NCBI RefSeq assembly: GCF_023845585.1
Contig: NZ_JAMQHS010000006.1
Coordinates: forward strand, 230,142-294,141
Source: Clostridium sp. CMCC3677
Lineage (GTDB): Bacteria; Bacillota; Clostridia; Clostridiales; Clostridiaceae
Length of the DNA stretch: 64,000 nucleotides
Direction of reading: 5' to 3'
The first letter of the stretch is position 1; each line of letters starts with the position of its first letter. This document shows positions 52,394 to 61,757 of the stretch, one piece after another. The notes below the pieces were generated by a model. That model saw only the letters and a list, made by a program, of their open reading frames with translations. It did not search any database and was not told the DNA's origin. A program made the position numbers and the translations under genes.

Positions 52394-52801
52394 TTATTTG
52401 TTATTTTTATCTAAATCTGCTTTTGTAAATGCACCTGGTAAAATTTCAGCCATATCTGTTACAATATAATCTTCTTCACTTTTAGCAAGTATTACTTTTA
52501 CTTCAGGGCCTCCAAATTCACTTATAACTTGACGGCAAATTCCACATGGATAAGTATTTTCTTGTAAACTTCCTACTATTGCAATTGCAGTAACCTTAGT
52601 TTCACCTTCTGCTACACCAGTGAAAATTGCTGTTCTTTCTGCACAGTTAGTTGCACCAAAGGAAGCGTTTTCAATATTACAACCACCATATACTTTTCCA
52701 CTATCAAATAATACAGCCGCACCAACTTTAAAATTAGAATATGGTGAATATGCCTTTTCTCTATATTTTAATGCTATTTTTATAAGTTCTTTATTTTCCA
52801 T
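52394..52801 (-). CDS. cdd: Cytidine deaminase
   Basis: A 135-residue tetrameric-type enzyme that deaminates cytidine and deoxycytidine. The zinc site is complete: NCAERTAIF (Cys and catalytic Glu) and PCGICRQVISEF (two Cys), with GGCNIENASFGATNC upstream. RBS AAAGGGG. It lies between the ABC importer operon and deoD. A strong hairpin at 52940-52980 separates it from the importer, so it may have its own promoter. Confidence 0.95.
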   Translation of the reverse strand: MENKELIKIALKYREKAYSPYSNFKVGAAVLFDSGKVYGGCNIENASFGATNCAERTAIFTGVAEGETKVTAIAIVGSLQENTYPCGICRQVISEFGGPEVKVILAKSEEDYIVTDMAEILPGAFTKADLDKNNK

Positions 52802-52939
52802 TCTTCATGTCCCCTTTATTCTAAATTTATATAACTATAGGATTCCAAACATTTGACTTTATTATGTTTTTTATAATACCATATATCAAAGTAAATCTGG
52901 TACTGATTCCCTAGCATCTAATAATATATTTTTTGATTA

Positions 52940-52980
52940 GATAAGCTAATATATTATTTTTAATAATATATTAGCTTATC
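52940..52980 (-). terminator. Terminator after the nucleoside ABC importer operon
   Basis: An 18-bp perfect stem (GATAAGCTAATATATTAT / ATAATATATTAGCTTATC). On the minus strand the following sequence is moderately T-rich. It may only partly stop transcription, since cdd and deoD follow. Confidence 0.75.
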
Positions 52981-52999
52981 CTTTAAAAATTATTTTTTA

Positions 53000-53953
53000 T
53001 TATCTTTTACCAGAATCAAATGGTTCCCCAGATGCTTTTGGTGCTTGTGAAGATTTTGAGAATAATACTAATGCAATTAATGTAACTACATATGGGAATA
53101 CTTTTAGTATCACTGATGGTATAGATGCTAATGCTGGAATTACTTGTGATACATTAGCAACTGTAGTTGCAAATCCAAAGAATAATGTAGCTCCAAGAAT
53201 ACCTAATGGCTTCCATTGACCAAATATCAATGCTGCCAATGCTAAGAATCCAAGTCCTGCAACACTTCCATTAAATTCACCTGAGTATGTTACAAGTATT
53301 ATTGCTCCTCCAAGAGATGATAATGCTCCTGAAACTAATACTCCAATATAACGCATACGATAAACGTTAATTCCCGCTGCATCTGCTGCTTGAGGATGTT
53401 CTCCACATGCTCTTAATCTTAAACCAAAGCTAGTTTTATATATTAAGAATATGCTTACTATAAGTATTAATAAAACTAACCATGTAGTAATATATGTTTT
53501 CTTAAAAAACAAATCTCCGATTATTGGTATTGATGAAAGAACTGGAACATCCATTGGATAAAATCCTGTTTGAATTCTTATACGTCCACTACCTGCAATA
53601 GTTCTTGCTAAGAATATAGTTAATGCTCCTGCTATCATATTAATTGCAGTACCACTAATTACTTGGTCTGCATTTAAATTTATACTAGCAAATGCATGTA
53701 ATAGTGAAAATAACATCCCAACTACCACTGCTACAAGTAAACCGATCCAAAGAGGGAGAGTACTATTTGGCATTGATTCTTGTAACTTAAATATTGTTAA
53801 TGCTCCTGAAAATGAACCTATAATCATAAATCCATCAAGTCCAATATTTACAACTCCACTTCTTTCACAATATAATGCACCTAGTGAAGTGATTAATAGA
53901 GGAATTGTATACGCAATAGCATAAGGAAAAACTTGTTGTATTATTCCCCACAT
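53000..53953 (-). CDS. Nucleoside ABC transporter permease (NupQ-like)
   Basis: A 317-residue permease of the branched-chain/ribose-type family with about eight to nine helices. The start ITSLGALYCERSGVVNIGLDGFMIIGSF and the coupling segment RACGEHPQAADAAGINVYRMRYIGVLVSGALSSLGG are characteristic of the nucleoside importers NupQ/YufQ. Starts 1 base after the other permease gene. It forms the membrane channel together with that protein. Confidence 0.92.
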   Translation of the reverse strand: MWGIIQQVFPYAIAYTIPLLITSLGALYCERSGVVNIGLDGFMIIGSFSGALTIFKLQESMPNSTLPLWIGLLVAVVVGMLFSLLHAFASINLNADQVISGTAINMIAGALTIFLARTIAGSGRIRIQTGFYPMDVPVLSSIPIIGDLFFKKTYITTWLVLLILIVSIFLIYKTSFGLRLRACGEHPQAADAAGINVYRMRYIGVLVSGALSSLGGAIILVTYSGEFNGSVAGLGFLALAALIFGQWKPLGILGATLFFGFATTVANVSQVIPALASIPSVILKVFPYVVTLIALVLFSKSSQAPKASGEPFDSGKR

Positions 53954-53954
53954 A

Positions 53955-55109
53955 TTACTTCTCCTCCTTGTTATTTATTTCTTCAGTATCATCTGAAGAT
54001 TTATTATTTTCATCATTAGGCAATATTCCTGTTCCTGTATTGCCTGCCTTTTGTTCATTTTTTAATTCCTTTTTACGTTTAAATTTATTGTATACCATAG
54101 GTACAACTGCACTTGTAGCTGCAAAATATATAATAGTTGCTATTATAGTATCTGCAATTTCAGGTGGAATACTTGTATTGGCATTCATAAATCCTTTACC
54201 TGAATATAATAATCCAAAGAATATTGCTGATATAAATACACCTATAGGATTGTTGGCACCTAGTAATGATACTGCGATACCATCAAAACCTTGAGTTGGC
54301 ATTACACCAATTTGTATATTAGATGCATTTCCTACATATTGAGCTACACCTGCAAGACCTGAAAGTGCACCTGCTATCATCATAGAATAAATTACATTTT
54401 TATTTACTGACATACCTGCATATTCTGCAGCATCTCTATTAAAACCTACAGCCTTTAATTCATAACCTAAAACTGTCTTTGTTAATATAAATCCAACTAT
54501 AATAACTGCTAAAATTGCAATAAATATACCTAGATTAATGTAAGAGCCTTCAAATAATTTAGTAAGTACTGGTGTCTTTAATGATGCTACTTCTGGAAGT
54601 AGCCTTGATTCTGTTTCTAAAGTTTCACCTTTAAAGTAAGCTGGAATTGTATAGTAAACTATCCAATAACAAGCCCAGTTCATCATAATAGTAGATACAA
54701 CTTCATTTACATTAAATTTAGCTTTTAATAATCCTGGTATGAATGCCCAAAGTGCACCTGCAACCGCTCCCACAATTATCATAACTAATAGTAATATCGA
54801 TCTTGGCATGCTGTTATAGCATGTTAATCCTATTGCTGTAGCAGCAAATCCACCAAATAACATTTGTCCAGGAGTTCCAATATTGAAAAGACCTGTTTTA
54901 AATGCAAATGCAACTGAAAGTCCTGTAAGTACTAATGGTGTAGCTGTCGCTAGAGTATTACCAATTCTCTCTATGTTCATTAATCCGCCTCTAAATAGAT
55001 ATGAATATCCATCTACAGGATTATCTCCAATAAGAGCCATTAATATTGCACCTGCAATCAATCCTAAAACAACTGCAAGTATAGAATTTAAACTCTCTTT
55101 TTTACTCAC
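53955..55109 (-). CDS. Nucleoside ABC transporter permease (NupP-like)
   Basis: A 384-residue permease with about nine helices and a charged C-terminal tail (about 340-384). FKTGLFNIGTPGQMLFGGFAA and the coupling helix AVGFNRDAAEYAGMSVNKNV identify the NupP/YufP family. The start is a GTG at 55109 that overlaps the upstream ATPase gene by 4 bases, with AGGGGGAG upstream. Partner of the next permease. Confidence 0.92.
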   Translation of the reverse strand: MSKKESLNSILAVVLGLIAGAILMALIGDNPVDGYSYLFRGGLMNIERIGNTLATATPLVLTGLSVAFAFKTGLFNIGTPGQMLFGGFAATAIGLTCYNSMPRSILLLVMIIVGAVAGALWAFIPGLLKAKFNVNEVVSTIMMNWACYWIVYYTIPAYFKGETLETESRLLPEVASLKTPVLTKLFEGSYINLGIFIAILAVIIVGFILTKTVLGYELKAVGFNRDAAEYAGMSVNKNVIYSMMIAGALSGLAGVAQYVGNASNIQIGVMPTQGFDGIAVSLLGANNPIGVFISAIFFGLLYSGKGFMNANTSIPPEIADTIIATIIYFAATSAVVPMVYNKFKRKKELKNEQKAGNTGTGILPNDENNKSSDDTEEINNKEEK

Positions 55110-56629
55110 GCTTCACTCCCCCTTTGAATACCAGCCATCATTAAGCCAACTTCATTTTCATTTGTTTCTGAAGCATTAACAGTACCTATTAATTCACCGC
55201 TATTAATGATTGCAATTCTGTCTGATAGATTCAAGACTTCACTTAATTCTAAAGATATAAGTAAAACAGCTTTTCCTTCATCTCTTTGTTCTACAAGTCT
55301 TTTGTGAATATATTCTATAGAACCTACATCTAGACCTCTAGTAGGTTGAACTGCTATTAATAAATCTGGATCCAATTCAATTTCACGACCAATTATAGCT
55401 TTTTGTTGATTACCACCTGACATTGTTCTAGCAAAAGATGCTCCACCTTCTCCTGATCTAACATCAAATTCTTCAATAATTTTTTCAGCATAATTGTGTA
55501 TAGCTTCTCTGTTTAATAATCCATGTTTAGAAAATGGTTCTCTACCATATATCTCAAGTACAATATTATCTTCAATAGTGTAATCTAAAACTAGTCCTCT
55601 TTTTTGTCTATCTTCTGGAATATGTGCTATTCCGCTATCAATACGTTTACGTATTGACATATCAGTAATATCCTTACCTTCAAAATATATTTTTCCAGAT
55701 TGTACATGTCTCATTCCAGTAATGGCTTCAATTAATTCAGATTGTCCATTACCCTCTACACCAGCAACTCCAAGAATTTCTCCCGCTTTAACTTCAATTG
55801 AAAAGTTTTTAAGACCAAGTACCTTTTTATTATTCATTACAGAAAGGTTATCAACTTTTAAAATTACATCTCCTGGTTCTTTATCTTCTTTTTCAACCTT
55901 AAAGCTTACTGGTCTTCCAACCATCATTTCTGCCATCTTTGATTGAGATGTTTCTTTTACATTAACTGTTCCTATATATTTTCCACGTCTAATAACAGTA
56001 CAATTATCTGCAACTGCTTTAATTTCTTTAAGCTTATGAGTTATGATAATGATAGATTTTCCTTCTTTTATAAGGTTTTTCATAATCTTCATAAGTTCAT
56101 CTATTTCTTGTGGTGTAAGTACAGCTGTTGGTTCATCTAGAATTAATACTTCAGCATTTCTGTAAAGCATTTTTAAGATTTCAACTCTTTGTTGCATACC
56201 TACTGTTATATCCTCTATTTTGGCATATGGATCAACATTTAATGAGTACTTTTCAGATAGTTCTTTAATCTTTTTAGCAGCACTTTTAACATCAACTGTT
56301 AAACCTTTTTTAGGTTCGCATCCTAAAATTATATTCTCAGTTACTGTAAAATTGTGTACTAATTTAAAATGTTGATGCACCATTCCTATTCCTAAATCAT
56401 TTGCAACATTTGGATTAGATATTTTAACTTCTTTTCCTCTTACCTTTATAACTCCTCTTTCTGGTTGATACATACCAAAAAGAACTGACATTAATGTAGA
56501 TTTACCCGCACCGTTTTCACCAAGTAATGCATGAATTTCACCTTTTTTTAGTCTTACGGTAATATTATCATTTGCAACTATACCTGGGAATTCCTTACGG
56601 ATATTTAGCATTTCAACTACATATTCCAT
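55106..56629 (-). CDS. Nucleoside ABC transporter ATP-binding protein (NupO-like)
   Basis: About 507 residues with two fused ATPase domains, as in sugar and nucleoside importers. First domain: Walker A GENGAGKST, signature VGMQQRVEILKML, Walker B LILDEPTAVLTP. Second domain: a modified Walker A (VEGNGQSEL) and signature MSGGNQQKAIIGRE with an atypical Walker B (LIAVQPTRGLD), normal for this family. I choose the ATG at 56629, preceded by AAAGGAGGA; the frame is open further upstream without an RBS. Confidence 0.94.
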   Translation of the reverse strand: MEYVVEMLNIRKEFPGIVANDNITVRLKKGEIHALLGENGAGKSTLMSVLFGMYQPERGVIKVRGKEVKISNPNVANDLGIGMVHQHFKLVHNFTVTENIILGCEPKKGLTVDVKSAAKKIKELSEKYSLNVDPYAKIEDITVGMQQRVEILKMLYRNAEVLILDEPTAVLTPQEIDELMKIMKNLIKEGKSIIIITHKLKEIKAVADNCTVIRRGKYIGTVNVKETSQSKMAEMMVGRPVSFKVEKEDKEPGDVILKVDNLSVMNNKKVLGLKNFSIEVKAGEILGVAGVEGNGQSELIEAITGMRHVQSGKIYFEGKDITDMSIRKRIDSGIAHIPEDRQKRGLVLDYTIEDNIVLEIYGREPFSKHGLLNREAIHNYAEKIIEEFDVRSGEGGASFARTMSGGNQQKAIIGREIELDPDLLIAVQPTRGLDVGSIEYIHKRLVEQRDEGKAVLLISLELSEVLNLSDRIAIINSGELIGTVNASETNENEVGLMMAGIQRGSEA

Positions 56630-56668
56630 AGTAGAGTCCTCCTTTTTTAGATTAGCAATTTCTAATTG

Positions 56669-56722
56669 CCAATTGATAATATACAATACTTCAGGTCTAT
56701 CTATTGTACATTGTCAATTATC
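56669..56722. repeat. Imperfect palindrome in the leader of the ABC ATPase gene
   Basis: CAATTGATAATATACAATA and TATTGTACATTGTCAATT can pair around a 13-nt loop. It lies between the lipoprotein terminator and the ATPase start. It may be a small repeat or an mRNA structure; unrelated to the fold-back family. Confidence 0.4.
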
Positions 56723-56796
56723 AATATATAGAAATCAAAATTTATTATTGTTCTAGAAAATTAGTTTATTATTATTTCTTATATAGTATTTAACAA

Positions 56797-56837
56797 TGAA
56801 GAAAACTTATTATATTATTTAATAAAAGTTTTCTTCA
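56797..56837 (-). terminator. Terminator after the BMP lipoprotein gene
   Basis: A 12-bp perfect stem (TGAAGAAAACTT / AAGTTTTCTTCA) with a 17-nt loop. On the minus strand it is followed by TTGTTAAAT, a weak T tract. Partial read-through would give more binding protein than importer, a common arrangement. Confidence 0.7.
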
Positions 56838-56879
56838 ATTGTTATTACTTGAAATAATATTTATTTAATAAAACAGATA

Positions 56880-57986
56880 TTATTTTACTAAGTTTCCTTG
56901 TTCACCTGCAACTGTTATTGTTCCATCTTTAACTTTTTCATTTACTTCAGCAACTGTTTTCATTGTTGCTTCTGATAAATTAGGATTCTTTGCTGGAATA
57001 CCTACTGCATCTTTTGTAACATCAAATGTTAAAGTTTGACCACCTGGGAAAGTACCTTCTTTAACTGCTTTTACCATATCAAAACTTGCAGCTTCTACTT
57101 TTTTAACTGCTGAAGTAAGAATTACTGATTTACCATCTGCATATACACCATCATCAAATTGATCTCTGTCAACACCAACTACCCATACTTGACTACCTGA
57201 TCCGATTCTAGTCTTAGCTTCTGTTATAACTCCATTACCAACTCCACCAGCTGCACAGAATATAGCTTTAACGCCTCTGTCATACATTTGAGCTGCTAAT
57301 TGTTGTCCTGCTGCTGTATCATTGAAAGTACCTTGATATATTATATTGTCTGCTTTTAATGACATTTTAGTTCCTAACTTTTCATTAGCATAAGCAACAC
57401 CTTGTTGGAATCCCCAGTTGAATTTTTGTACTGCTGGTATTTCCATACCACCTATAAATCCTAGGTCTCCTTCTTTTAATTCAACAGATGTAGCAACACC
57501 TGCTAAAAATCCGGCTTGGTGTTCAGCAAATAAAATAGAAACACTGTTTTCATCTACTTTATATTCTGGAGTTTTTCCACCACTATTTGGAGTACCGTCA
57601 ATTAAAACAAATTTTGCATCTTTATATTTTTCTTGTGATTTATATATAGCAGTTTCAAATTTAAATCCTGGTGTAGCTATTAATCTAAATCCAGCATCAT
57701 AAAGGTTTCCAATTTCCTTCATATAATCTGCTTCAGTTTCTCCATTTGGTTTTAAGTATTTAGGTTGTGCAATTCCAAGGTCTTTTTCAGCCTTTAGTAT
57801 TCCTTCCCAAGTACCTTGGTTAAATGACTTATCATCTATTGTTCCTGAGTCTGTAACCATACCTACTTTAATTTGCTCTCCACCCTTTTTTGAATCACTA
57901 GTTCCTGTGCTAGATCCTCCACAACCAGCAAACATTGATACTGTTATTGCAGAAATAGCTAATAATGATAATAATTTCTTTTTCAT
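56880..57986 (-). CDS. BMP-family nucleoside-binding lipoprotein (NupN-like)
   Basis: A 368-residue substrate-binding lipoprotein. The signal peptide ends in a lipobox MFAGC, so Cys22 is lipid-modified and the protein is held on the outer face of the membrane. The mature part matches BMP/PnrA proteins (VGMVTDSGTIDDKSFNQGTWEGI, FAEHQAGFLAGVAT, CAAGGVGNGVITEAK). In this family the ligand is a purine or pyrimidine nucleoside. RBS AGGAGG. First gene of the importer cluster. Confidence 0.94.
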   Translation of the reverse strand: MKKKLLSLLAISAITVSMFAGCGGSSTGTSDSKKGGEQIKVGMVTDSGTIDDKSFNQGTWEGILKAEKDLGIAQPKYLKPNGETEADYMKEIGNLYDAGFRLIATPGFKFETAIYKSQEKYKDAKFVLIDGTPNSGGKTPEYKVDENSVSILFAEHQAGFLAGVATSVELKEGDLGFIGGMEIPAVQKFNWGFQQGVAYANEKLGTKMSLKADNIIYQGTFNDTAAGQQLAAQMYDRGVKAIFCAAGGVGNGVITEAKTRIGSGSQVWVVGVDRDQFDDGVYADGKSVILTSAVKKVEAASFDMVKAVKEGTFPGGQTLTFDVTKDAVGIPAKNPNLSEATMKTVAEVNEKVKDGTITVAGEQGNLVK

Positions 57987-58157
57987 TGCTTTTCCTCCTA
58001 CTATTTTTAATAATATATTTCAAGTTACAAACTATAATGAAATTTATAACTTAAATTCAAATTAATTTAGTATATTATGTAGAATTAACTTTATATAATA
58101 TTTATTCTAATTTATTCTCTATACTAATTTTCACAATTAACATATATACTATTCATT

Positions 58158-59177
58158 TCAATATATCTTTTTTTCTGAACCATTACATATTATTTTAGGA
58201 GCCATTATTGTTCTCCTTACAGATTTATTATTTTTATCATTTATTATTTCCCAAAGCATATCCATAGAACTCTTTCCAAGTTTTATTGGTGAATCCTCTA
58301 TATATGTAACTTGTAATCCTACTATATCTAAAAAATCAACTCTATTAATTCCTACAATAGATATGTCCTCTGGTGTTTTCTTTTTTGAATCTATAAGTGC
58401 TTTTATTGCTCCCATAGTCATCATATTGCTACAAATAACTAATGCCGTTGGTTTATCTTCTGTTTTTAATATATTATTAGTTAATTTATAAGCTATTTCT
58501 GCTTTGAAATCTGCATTGAAAATATATTTATCCATGATATCAATATTATTTTCATTAAGTGCTTTTTTGTATCCAGAAAGCATGTCCATAGTTGCATCAG
58601 AATCTATATTCCCTGTTATTATTCCTATTTTTTCATGTCCTTCTTTTATTAATAAATTAGTTGCATCTAATCCACATTTTACGTTGTCCACAAAAACACC
58701 ACTTAAATTACTATGTTTTATATCTGCTGATACCAAAACAACTGGTATATTTAACTGTTCTATTAAAGTAGTATATTTAGTTTTAAAATTACCATCTCCA
58801 AAAGCAGGTGTCATTATTATTCCTTTTATTCTTTGGGCCTTTGCAGATTTTAAAGCCTTTAATTCCTTTTCCAAAGAATTATCTGTATTAAATAAAACTA
58901 TATTTAAATTTTTTTCTTCTGCAACTTCACTTATTCCCTTTATTATTTCTCCAAAATAATTATTAGTTATGTCTGGAACAATAATTCCAATTGTATTTGT
59001 TTCACTTTTGGAAAGACTTCTAGCAATAGCACTTGGAGTATAATTCATTTCTTTTATAACATTTAAAACTTTTTGTCTAGTCTCTTCTTTTACATAACCT
59101 GAATTGTTCAATACTCTTGAAACTGTTGTAGATGATACATCTGCTATTTTAGCAATATCATTTATCGTGGCCCCCAT
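58158..59177 (-). CDS. LacI-family transcriptional regulator
   Basis: A 339-residue repressor: N-terminal DNA-binding domain (TINDIAKIADVSSTTVSRVLNNSGYV) with hinge helix (PSAIARSLSKSETNTIGIIVPD) and a sugar-binding-like domain. It sits directly upstream of, and in line with, the BMP lipoprotein gene, so it may control nucleoside uptake or, as in many RbsR-like proteins, ribose use. A LacI-type operator lies just upstream of its own start. RBS AAGGGAGG. Confidence 0.9.
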   Translation of the reverse strand: MGATINDIAKIADVSSTTVSRVLNNSGYVKEETRQKVLNVIKEMNYTPSAIARSLSKSETNTIGIIVPDITNNYFGEIIKGISEVAEEKNLNIVLFNTDNSLEKELKALKSAKAQRIKGIIMTPAFGDGNFKTKYTTLIEQLNIPVVLVSADIKHSNLSGVFVDNVKCGLDATNLLIKEGHEKIGIITGNIDSDATMDMLSGYKKALNENNIDIMDKYIFNADFKAEIAYKLTNNILKTEDKPTALVICSNMMTMGAIKALIDSKKKTPEDISIVGINRVDFLDIVGLQVTYIEDSPIKLGKSSMDMLWEIINDKNNKSVRRTIMAPKIICNGSEKKIY

Positions 59178-59288
59178 ATGAATCCTCCCTTAATGTTCTC
59201 ACACAACTACTTAAACTATTTTACCTCATTTGTAAACGATTAATTTAAGGCATTAGAAAACTAAAAAAGTTTTATTAATTTTCTCATC

Positions 59289-59304
59289 ATGTTACCGGTT
59301 ACAT
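59289..59304 (-). promoter_or_regulatory. LacI-type operator upstream of the regulator gene
   Basis: ATGTTACCGGTTACAT is a 16-bp palindrome with central CG and one mismatch per half, the usual form of LacI-family operators. It lies about 110 bases upstream of the regulator's start and suggests autoregulation. Confidence 0.7.
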
Positions 59305-59540
59305 AACTATCATATTATATTACATTAGCAATGTCAATATTAGGATAACCTTTTTATTGTTAAAACATTATAAAAACGAATATTTTTTAAAGCGATTAAT
59401 ATTTTATGTGGTTAATTATATCAATTTTATATTTTTTCATATAATTTCCATATGATTTTATAATATTTATTTTTTACTTATATATTCTCTCTACTTAATA
59501 ATATTATTAAGTTAATGGTATTATTATAGTTTTTTAAAAT

Positions 59541-59582
59541 AAAGTGTATCAAATTGAATTTTTATTCATCATGATACACTTT
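59541..59582 (-). terminator. Terminator after the aminotransferase gene
   Basis: AAAGTGTATCA and TGATACACTTT form the stem. On the minus strand it is followed by ATTTTAAAAAAC, a moderately T-rich stretch. Confidence 0.65.
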
Positions 59583-59622
59583 AAAAATTTATAATTTAAT
59601 TTGACTTTGTTTTTTAATAATA

Positions 59623-59668
59623 GGCTATGTTTTAGCAGAGTGTTGATATATGCATTTAAAACATAGCC
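59623..59668. mobile_element. 46-bp fold-back element derivative with target duplication
   Basis: Starts GGCTATGTTTTAGCAGAG and ends TTTAAAACATAGCC, with only 46 bp in between termini. It is flanked by the exact 8-bp repeat TAATAATA (59615-59622 and 59669-59676). Almost all of the internal region is missing. Either the element was deleted internally after insertion, or such minimal forms can themselves move. Confidence 0.85.
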
Positions 59669-59677
59669 TAATAATAT

Positions 59678-60847
59678 TTATTTATTTATTTTATTAATAA
59701 ATCTTTCTATTCTTTTAAGTGCTTCCATTATATTGTCCATAGATGATGCATAACAAGCTCTGATAAATCCTTCACCACAATCTCCAAATGCATTCCCTGG
59801 AACAGTAAGTACTTTTTCATTTATAAGAAGCTGTTCACAAAATTCATCAGATGTCATTCCCGTGGATTTTATAGATGGAAATACATAAAATGCTCCTAGT
59901 GGTTCGAAACAATCTAATCCCATTTTTCTGAATCCGTCAACCAGCACTCTTCTTCGTCTATTATACTCTCTTACCATGGTTTGCACGCTTTTATCACCTT
60001 TTTTCATGGCTTCTATTGCTGCATATTGTGCTGTTGTTGGAGAACACATTATAGCATATTGGTGTATTTTTTTCATTTCTTCTATTAGTATTGGATGTCC
60101 ACATAAGTATCCTAATCTCCAACCAGTCATAGCATAAGCTTTTGAAAAACCATTTATTACCAATGTCTTTTCTCTCATTTCAGGAAAAGATGCTATAGAA
60201 ACATGCTCTTTATCGTAGCAAAGTTCTGCATATATTTCATCTGATATAACAATTACATCTTTATCTTTTAAAACTTCTACTATTTTAGCTAATTCATCTC
60301 TAGTCATAATTGCACCAGTTGGATTATTAGGAAACGGTATTATTACAACTTTAGTTTTTGGAGTTATTGCTTCTTCTAAAAGTTCTGGAGTAAGCTTAAA
60401 TTCATCTTCTGCCCTAAGATTTATGACTTTAGGTGTTGCTCCTGTAAAAGTTGTACATCCCTTATATGCAACAAAACTTGGTTCTGGTATTATAACCTCA
60501 TCTCCAGGTCCAACTAATGCCCTAAGAGCTATGTCTATTCCTTCACTTCCCCCTACTGTTACTATTATCTCATCAGTTGGATTATAGCTAAGATTAAATC
60601 TTCTATATAAATACTTAGATATCTCATGTCTAAGTTCTATAAATCCAGCATTTGATGAATAATGAGTATGCCCTTTTTCCAATGAATAAATTCCAGCCTC
60701 TCTAACATTCCAAGGAGTAACAAAATCAGGTTCACCAACTCCTAAAGATATAACACCTTCCATTTCATTAATCATGTCAAAATATTTTCTTATTCCTGAT
60801 GGTGGCATTTCTCTTACGTTCTTTTTAATCATATTCTCTATAATCAT
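59678..60847 (-). CDS. Pyridoxal-phosphate aminotransferase, class I
   Basis: A 389-residue fold-type I aminotransferase. The PLP lysine is in SKAYAMTGWRLGYLCGHP; PFPNNPTGAI, YDKEHVSIASF and GFIRACYASSMDNI complete the active site. It resembles the PatA/AspC-like group. It overlaps the upstream Lrp gene by 4 bases (ATGA) and both lie behind a T-box leader whose likely specifier is GCA (alanine). That hints at alanine or related amino-acid metabolism; the amino donor is not proven. Confidence 0.9.
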   Translation of the reverse strand: MIIENMIKKNVREMPPSGIRKYFDMINEMEGVISLGVGEPDFVTPWNVREAGIYSLEKGHTHYSSNAGFIELRHEISKYLYRRFNLSYNPTDEIIVTVGGSEGIDIALRALVGPGDEVIIPEPSFVAYKGCTTFTGATPKVINLRAEDEFKLTPELLEEAITPKTKVVIIPFPNNPTGAIMTRDELAKIVEVLKDKDVIVISDEIYAELCYDKEHVSIASFPEMREKTLVINGFSKAYAMTGWRLGYLCGHPILIEEMKKIHQYAIMCSPTTAQYAAIEAMKKGDKSVQTMVREYNRRRRVLVDGFRKMGLDCFEPLGAFYVFPSIKSTGMTSDEFCEQLLINEKVLTVPGNAFGDCGEGFIRACYASSMDNIMEALKRIERFINKINK

Positions 60848-61323
60848 ATAAAAATTGCCTCCCTATCATCAATTTTCTTTTCTTTAAATATTGTTCCATG
60901 GTCTTTATATTTTCTTAAAACAAAGTGTGTGCTAGTGCTTAATACGTATTGTTGCACAGCAAGTTTTTCCGATACAAAAAGAGCTACTTCTTTCATGCTC
61001 TTTCCTTCTACTATAACTGTTAAATCAAATCCTCCAGACATTAAATAACATGCTGTAACTTCTGGAAATTTATATATTCTTTCTGCTACTTTATCAAAAC
61101 CTGCTCCTCTTTGAGGCGTTATTTTAACTTCAATTAATGCTGTTACAGTTTCTTTTCCTGTATTCTCCCAATTAATCAAAGTAGTATATCTTGCTATAAT
61201 ACTTTTGTCTTCATAATCTTTAATTGCTGCTTTAACCTCATCAACGCTTTTTCCAGACATAGTTGCTATTTGTTCATCAGTATAACGACTATTTTTTTCT
61301 AATATTTCTAGTATTTCTTCCAT
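60844..61323 (-). CDS. Lrp/AsnC-family transcriptional regulator
   Basis: A 159-residue feast/famine regulator: N-terminal helix-turn-helix (SRYTDEQIATMSGKSVDEVKAAIKDYEDKSII) and a C-terminal ligand-binding RAM domain (VTACYLMSGGFDLTVIVEGKSMKEV). RBS AAGGAGG. Its last codons overlap the aminotransferase start, so the two are made together and the regulator probably responds to the amino acid involved. Confidence 0.92.
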   Translation of the reverse strand: MEEILEILEKNSRYTDEQIATMSGKSVDEVKAAIKDYEDKSIIARYTTLINWENTGKETVTALIEVKITPQRGAGFDKVAERIYKFPEVTACYLMSGGFDLTVIVEGKSMKEVALFVSEKLAVQQYVLSTSTHFVLRKYKDHGTIFKEKKIDDREAIFI

Positions 61324-61384
61324 ATAAAATGCCTCCTTAAAATTAATAACTATCAGATAAGGTATTTAATTGTAATAAAAAAAT

Positions 61385-61655
61385 CCTTCATCCCCAAAAA
61401 CAAGGGACGAAAGATTGATTACGCGGTACCACCCTAATAAGCATAAAATGCTCACTCTATAGAAATATTTTCATAAATACTTCAACCTTTATAACGTAAG
61501 GAACACGTCATTATCTAATTAAGAATAGTAATTCTTATTTTTCAATATGAAATTCAAAGGCTGCTTCTATAAAGTTCACTTACTAGATTTCCACCAAATC
61601 TCTAGTTCTCTGAAAAGCTTACTAAATATACTCTTCCTTATCACAATTTTTAACA
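61385..61655 (-). promoter_or_regulatory. T-box riboswitch leader of the lrp-aminotransferase operon
   Basis: On the minus strand the leader contains a stem I region with AGAGA and TTGGTGGAA elements, the T-box sequence AGGGTGGTACCGCG (61435-61422), and a terminator hairpin (61415-61385, CTTTCGTCCC / GGGATGAAGG then seven T). The specifier loop reads GAA-GCA-GCCTTTGAA, so the codon is probably GCA, alanine (61564-61562). Uncharged tRNA would block the terminator and turn on the operon. The T-box is certain; the specifier is my reading. Confidence 0.88.
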
Positions 61656-61757
61656 TATCATTTTAATATATTATAAACATATATTGATTTAAATTCAATA
61701 GTATATCTTGTTATTTTTATTAATTTGTTAACATAATTCATTTTTATAGCTGTTTTT

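Noticed and set aside
56669..56722. Palindrome before the ABC ATPase as a purine riboswitch
   Set aside because: It lacks the conserved three-way junction and loop sequences of purine riboswitches; it is a simple inverted repeat.
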